A stretch of DNA of 8,120 bases from an uncultured Chloroflexota bacterium (GTDB taxonomy: Bacteria > Chloroflexota > Dehalococcoidia > UBA3495), in the NCBI GenBank assembly GCA_913020235.1, contig CAJWBT010000094.1:1-8120 (forward strand). The letters are read 5' to 3'. Positions 5,823-8,120 of this stretch are shown in pieces. The notes beneath the pieces are model-generated. The model did no database searches, was not told where the DNA came from, and saw only the letters and a program-made list of their open reading frames with translations. The translations under genes and the position numbers were made by a program. Numbering within the stretch: the stretch's first letter is position 1; every line of letters begins with the position of its first letter.

Positions 5823-7040
5823 TCAGGGAGTCCTAGACTCCGGCCGAAGGCTCGGCGCCCCTTGGGCGTCGGCGATCTCCTCAAGGACTTGATGGTCCAT
5901 CTCCTCGACTCGCGCCTCATCGAGCGCCTGTTGCGCCTCGGCAGTGCCGATCCGGCCCAGAGCCCAGGCCGCGTGGCCCCGCACCAGGGACTCTCCGTTC
6001 AACAGTGCCCGGCGCAGGGCGGGGACCGCCGCTGCTTCTAGCCGGTTGCCCAGGGCGACGCAGGCGTTCCGCTGGAGACCCGCTCTCTTGGCGCGGAGGA
6101 TAGGAGTGCCCTGGAATCGACGCCGGAATTCCTCCTCGGACATTTCCAGCAACCCTACCAGGTCCAGAGATTCCGGCCCGGGCTGCGCCGGACCCTCCGT
6201 TCGTCCTCTTTGTAAGAAGGGGCCTGGCTCCATTCGCCAACGGACGGACTCCGAGGAGATAGCCTTGCGGTTGACCGGGCAAATATCCTGGCAAATATCG
6301 CAGCCAAAGACCCAGTCCTGCATCTGGGGCCTTAGCTCGGCAGGTATGGGCCCCCGGTTTTCGATGGTCAGGTAGGAGATGCACCGGGCATTGTCGACCG
6401 TGTACGGAGCCACGATGGCCCCCGTCGGGCAGGCGTCGATGCACCTGACGCAGGCGCCGCAGCTCTTCCGGAGAGGCGGGTCGGCCTCCATCTCCAGGTC
6501 GGTGATCACCTGGCCGAGGAAGACCCAAGAGCCGAGGTTGGGGGCAAGTAGGTTGGTGTTCTTGCCGGTCCAGCCCAATCCCGACCGCCGGGCGGCCGCC
6601 CGGTCCAGCATGGGCCCGTCATCCACGTACCACCGGGCCGCGAACGGTGTGTCCAGAACGACCCGGAGGCCCTCCACGTAGGCCCGCATCTGATTCTTCA
6701 TGGGCTTGTGGTAGTCCCGGCCGCGGGCGTACCTGGCCACCTTGCCCGCCGGGTTTCCGGGCGGCGGGCCGGGCTTATCGGGCTGGTAGTAGTTCACTCC
6801 CAGGCAGATGATCGAGCGCGCACCGGGGAGCAGCTCTTGAGGGCTGGTACCCCGGCGAATCCGGGCCTCGGTGTACCAGGGCAATCCGTCCATCAGCCCG
6901 GCCCGCAACCGCTCCAGGGCAACGTTCTGGTCTTCGGTGAAATCCTCGGCCGAAGCCACCTGGACCAGGTCGAAGCCCAGCTCTGCGGCGTAGCTTGCGA
7001 CGATGGTCTTCATGTCGGACCCGGAGCCGTCCGGCGCCAT
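5823..7040 (-). CDS. queG: Epoxyqueuosine reductase QueG
   Basis: QueG performs the last step of queuosine synthesis, reducing epoxyqueuosine to queuosine in the anticodon of certain tRNAs. It uses cobalamin and two [4Fe-4S] clusters in the cytosol. In the 405 residues I see LLPGARSIICLGVNYY (70-85) and RYARGRDYHKPMKNQM (103-118) of the cobalamin-binding part. WYVDDGPMLDRAAARRSGLGWTGKN (137-161) follows, with the likely catalytic D140. The ferredoxin motifs are C194-x2-C197-x2-C200-x3-C204P and C220 with C247-x2-C250-x3-C254P. The C-terminus (about 318-375) has HEAT-like helices (NACVALGNRL, HAAWALGRIG). The common DTGP-ER sequence is DDGP-DR here, a mild change. I chose ATG at 7040; an in-frame ATG at 7013 has no ribosome site, and the extension to 7163 runs through a dispersed repeat and is rejected. 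It is probably transcribed from the dUTPase side or alone. Confidence 0.94.
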   Translation of the reverse strand: MAPDGSGSDMKTIVASYAAELGFDLVQVASAEDFTEDQNVALERLRAGLMDGLPWYTEARIRRGTSPQELLPGARSIICLGVNYYQPDKPGPPPGNPAGKVARYARGRDYHKPMKNQMRAYVEGLRVVLDTPFAARWYVDDGPMLDRAAARRSGLGWTGKNTNLLAPNLGSWVFLGQVITDLEMEADPPLRKSCGACVRCIDACPTGAIVAPYTVDNARCISYLTIENRGPIPAELRPQMQDWVFGCDICQDICPVNRKAISSESVRWRMEPGPFLQRGRTEGPAQPGPESLDLVGLLEMSEEEFRRRFQGTPILRAKRAGLQRNACVALGNRLEAAAVPALRRALLNGESLVRGHAAWALGRIGTAEAQQALDEARVEEMDHQVLEEIADAQGAPSLRPESRTP

Positions 7041-7099
7041 TATCAATCTCGTCCTACCCCCCGGACGACGGCTTTGCCTCAGAAGCACCCTGGAATATG

Positions 7100-7114
7100 T
7101 CGCCCCGAGTGAAG
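7100..7114 (+). repeat. 15-base inverted repeat flanking the dUTPase gene, left copy
   Basis: TCGCCCCGAGTGAAG here occurs exactly, in inverted orientation, at 7946-7960 on the other side of the dUTPase gene. The identity stops sharply at both ends. It overlaps the possible left arm of dispersed repeat copy 2. Confidence 0.5.
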
Positions 7115-7164
7115 CGAGGGCGCTGGGGCGGAGGGTCGAGGCTGCCAGGGCGGAACCCCGCACC

Positions 7165-7196
7165 AGATTCCTCGTCGCTTCGCTCCTCGGAATGAC
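7165..7196. repeat. Dispersed repeat, copy 2
   Basis: This 32-base segment matches 5707-5738 at 28 of 32 positions in the same orientation. It has short ends ATTCC and GGAAT in inverted order around a GCGAAGCGA-type core (minus strand). It lies in the dUTPase-queG gap. A diverged left arm may be CCGAGTGAAGCGAGG (7105-7119), recalling GAGCGAAGCGAAG of copy 1. Directly next to it GGGTTT (7197-7202) and AAACCC (7208-7213) form a 6-bp hairpin. Confidence 0.65.
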
Positions 7197-7241
7197 GGGT
7201 TTGAGGGAAACCCCCCGGCGACGGTGGCCTTGGCGGCCCCG

Positions 7242-7811
7242 CTACCGAAGGTTCTCTCCCTGGAACCGGCCTTGGTAACCCTGGCTCACCGCCTGGGGAA
7301 GCCGGAAGAAAATGAGCTGGACCAGCCGGGCGTCGCGTTGCAGCCGGTACCCGAGAGGGTGGTGCACCACCAGTAGCGCCTCGGACCGGCCGTGATAGCC
7401 CGCATCCCATACCGCGGTATGAACGCTCACGCCGCAGCGCAGCAGGCTGGAGCGAGGCCGAGCCAGGGCCATCAGGTCCAGGGGAAGGGTGACCACCTCG
7501 TTGAAAGTTATGCGGTAGGGTCCAGGGGCAAGGGAGAGCCAGCCGTCTTGGCCGAAGCTCAGGGTTTCCGTGGCCGAAATCTCTCGCTGGCTCGAGCCGG
7601 CGCCCATGCTGCCCGCCGATACCAGTTTGCCCACTTCCCGCAGGGTGAAGTCGAAGCCGTTGGGCTGGAGCTGCAGCTCCAGGGAAACGTATTCCTCGAC
7701 CAGGGGAGGGGACCCGAGGATCAGGCCGCCGATGGAGTCCCTGTCCAGCGGGTTGCCCTCCACCGGCCCGTCCAAAGACCCGGCCCGGCCCGCCATCGGT
7801 GATCCTGCCAT
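7242..7811 (-). CDS. dUTPase / dCTP-deaminase-fold nucleotidohydrolase, probably dUTP diphosphatase
   Basis: Enzymes of this fold hydrolyse dUTP to dUMP and pyrophosphate, deaminate dCTP, or do both. They keep uracil out of DNA and supply dUMP for thymidylate. In the 189 residues I see LQPNGFDFTLREV (48-60), then RITFNEVVTLPLDLMALARPRSSLLRCGV (100-128) with the R120-S-S phosphate-binding motif, then HTAVWDAGYHGRSEALLVV (131-149), then LVQLIFFRL (163-171). The position of the deaminase catalytic Glu (ten residues after the Asp of D-x-G-[FWY]) is L146, whereas D136, the dUTPase-type Asp, is kept. This favours dUTP diphosphatase over dCTP deaminase. The glycine-rich C-terminal motif of classical trimeric dUTPases is absent, as in archaeal-type relatives. 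The start is uncertain: ATG 7811 has GGAGAGG just upstream, ATG 7796 has AGGA, and the core begins near residue 20 in either case. The frame stays open to 7901 without support. Confidence 0.85.
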   Translation of the reverse strand: MAGSPMAGRAGSLDGPVEGNPLDRDSIGGLILGSPPLVEEYVSLELQLQPNGFDFTLREVGKLVSAGSMGAGSSQREISATETLSFGQDGWLSLAPGPYRITFNEVVTLPLDLMALARPRSSLLRCGVSVHTAVWDAGYHGRSEALLVVHHPLGYRLQRDARLVQLIFFRLPQAVSQGYQGRFQGENLR

Positions 7812-7945
7812 AACCTCTCCGGAGCGGGCCGCGGCAATCCGTGGCCATTGCCAAGTGGCGGTGGTGCAAAGAGCGTCCACCGGGAGATTGGGCCGGTGCA
7901 CAGCTTCTCTGGTAGCCGGAGTCTGACCCGGTGGCGGGTACTATT

Positions 7946-7960
7946 CTTCACTCGGGGCGA
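7946..7960 (-). repeat. 15-base inverted repeat flanking the dUTPase gene, right copy
   Basis: Its reverse complement is identical over 15 bases to 7100-7114. It lies in the gap between groEL and the dUTPase gene. Confidence 0.5.
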
Positions 7961-7979
7961 GGGATGCCTGGCCCTGGCC

Positions 7980-8002
7980 CCCGGTTCGGTGCAGGCACCG
8001 GG
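7980..8002 (-). terminator. Hairpin after groEL
   Basis: CCCGGT (7980-7985) can pair with ACCGGG (7997-8002). A competing inner stem CGGTG (7987-7991) and CACCG (7996-8000) has a 4-base loop. The structure begins 8 bases after the groEL stop on the minus strand. No T-run follows, so intrinsic termination is uncertain. Confidence 0.35.
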
Positions 8003-8010
8003 AAGGAGGC

Positions 8011-8120
8011 CTAATCGTGCATGAAGTCCTGCACGTCAGCGGGCAGCGGTTTCTCTTCAGGAACCTCCGTGATGACCGCCTGAGTCGTCAGCAGCACACC
8101 GGCGATGCTGCCGGCGTTTT
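8011..8120 (-). CDS. groEL: Chaperonin GroEL (C-terminal 35 residues only)
   Basis: GroEL is the ATP-driven folding chamber subunit of the cytosol. Only the end is in the window. The minus strand reads NAGSIAGVLLTTQAVITEVPEEKPLPADVQDFMHD and then TAG. NAGSIAGVLLTT-AVI-EVPE is the highly conserved last helix and strand of GroEL (compare NAASVAGLLLTTEALVTE). The tail after it is short, acidic and Pro-containing, and lacks the Gly-Gly-Met repeats that many GroELs carry at the end. The remainder, including the apical and ATP-binding domains and any groES, lies beyond the right edge. A hairpin follows the stop. Confidence 0.93.
   Translation of the reverse strand, partial: NAGSIAGVLLTTQAVITEVPEEKPLPADVQDFMHD

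Larger units (their letters stand above)
7812..8010. other. 199-base gap between groEL and the dUTPase gene
   Basis: It holds the post-groEL hairpin, the right copy of the 15-base inverted repeat and a small AT-richer patch (about 7940-7950) that could be a promoter for the dUTPase gene. I could not define -35 and -10 hexamers there. No gene is visible. Confidence 0.45.

Noticed and set aside
7041..7163. Upstream N-terminal extension of queG
   Set aside because: The extra 41 residues do not resemble QueG and are read from intergenic DNA near the dispersed repeat; ATG 7040 fits the family length better.
7054..7869. Minus-strand open frame of 271 codons across the dUTPase gene and repeat
   Set aside because: It overlaps the dUTPase reading frame and reads through the dispersed repeat (HSEERSDEES-type translation), a known artefact of such repeats.

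Overview
The window is GC-rich bacterial chromosomal DNA made mostly of housekeeping genes. All recognisable genes but one lie on the minus strand. The coding style, the small proteins with Pro/Ala-rich linkers, and the dispersed 'GAGCGAAGCGA' repeats would fit a Chloroflexota lineage (Dehalococcoidia or SAR202-like). That placement is inference only: there is no rRNA or other decisive marker here.

Layout, left to right. Positions 1-1760 hold most of uvrC (minus), whose C-terminal HhH region runs off the left edge. Seven bases upstream of its start is a 125-residue tail-anchored membrane protein of unknown function (1768-2145, minus). A 211-base gap contains an extended -10 promoter candidate, a leader hairpin and a 24-base perfect palindrome. 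Next comes a complete XerC/XerD-type tyrosine recombinase (2357-3283, minus) with its own putative promoter. A 354-base non-coding stretch with hairpins separates it from a thiolase-superfamily gene (3638-4813, minus). That protein lacks both classical thiolase cysteines. A 239-base divergent promoter region leads to the only plus-strand gene, an EVE-domain protein with a very basic C-terminal tail (5053-5619). After it, a 203-base convergent intergenic region carries a dispersed stem-loop repeat and a terminator-like hairpin. queG (epoxyqueuosine reductase, 5823-7040, minus) follows. A 201-base gap then holds a second copy of the dispersed repeat. Next is a dUTPase / dCTP-deaminase-fold gene (7242-7811, minus), and finally the last 35 codons of groEL (8011-8120, minus), cut by the right edge.

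Functionally, uvrC (nucleotide excision repair), Xer (chromosome dimer resolution or site-specific recombination) and the dUTPase (keeping uracil out of DNA) are genome-maintenance genes. QueG completes queuosine in tRNA and GroEL folds proteins. I see no coherent defence, mobile or biosynthetic cluster and no convincing new system. The items most worth a second look are the EVE protein with its AT-hook-like tail beside a dispersed repeat, the cysteine-less and apparently partnerless thiolase homologue, and the tail-anchored protein apparently coupled to uvrC.
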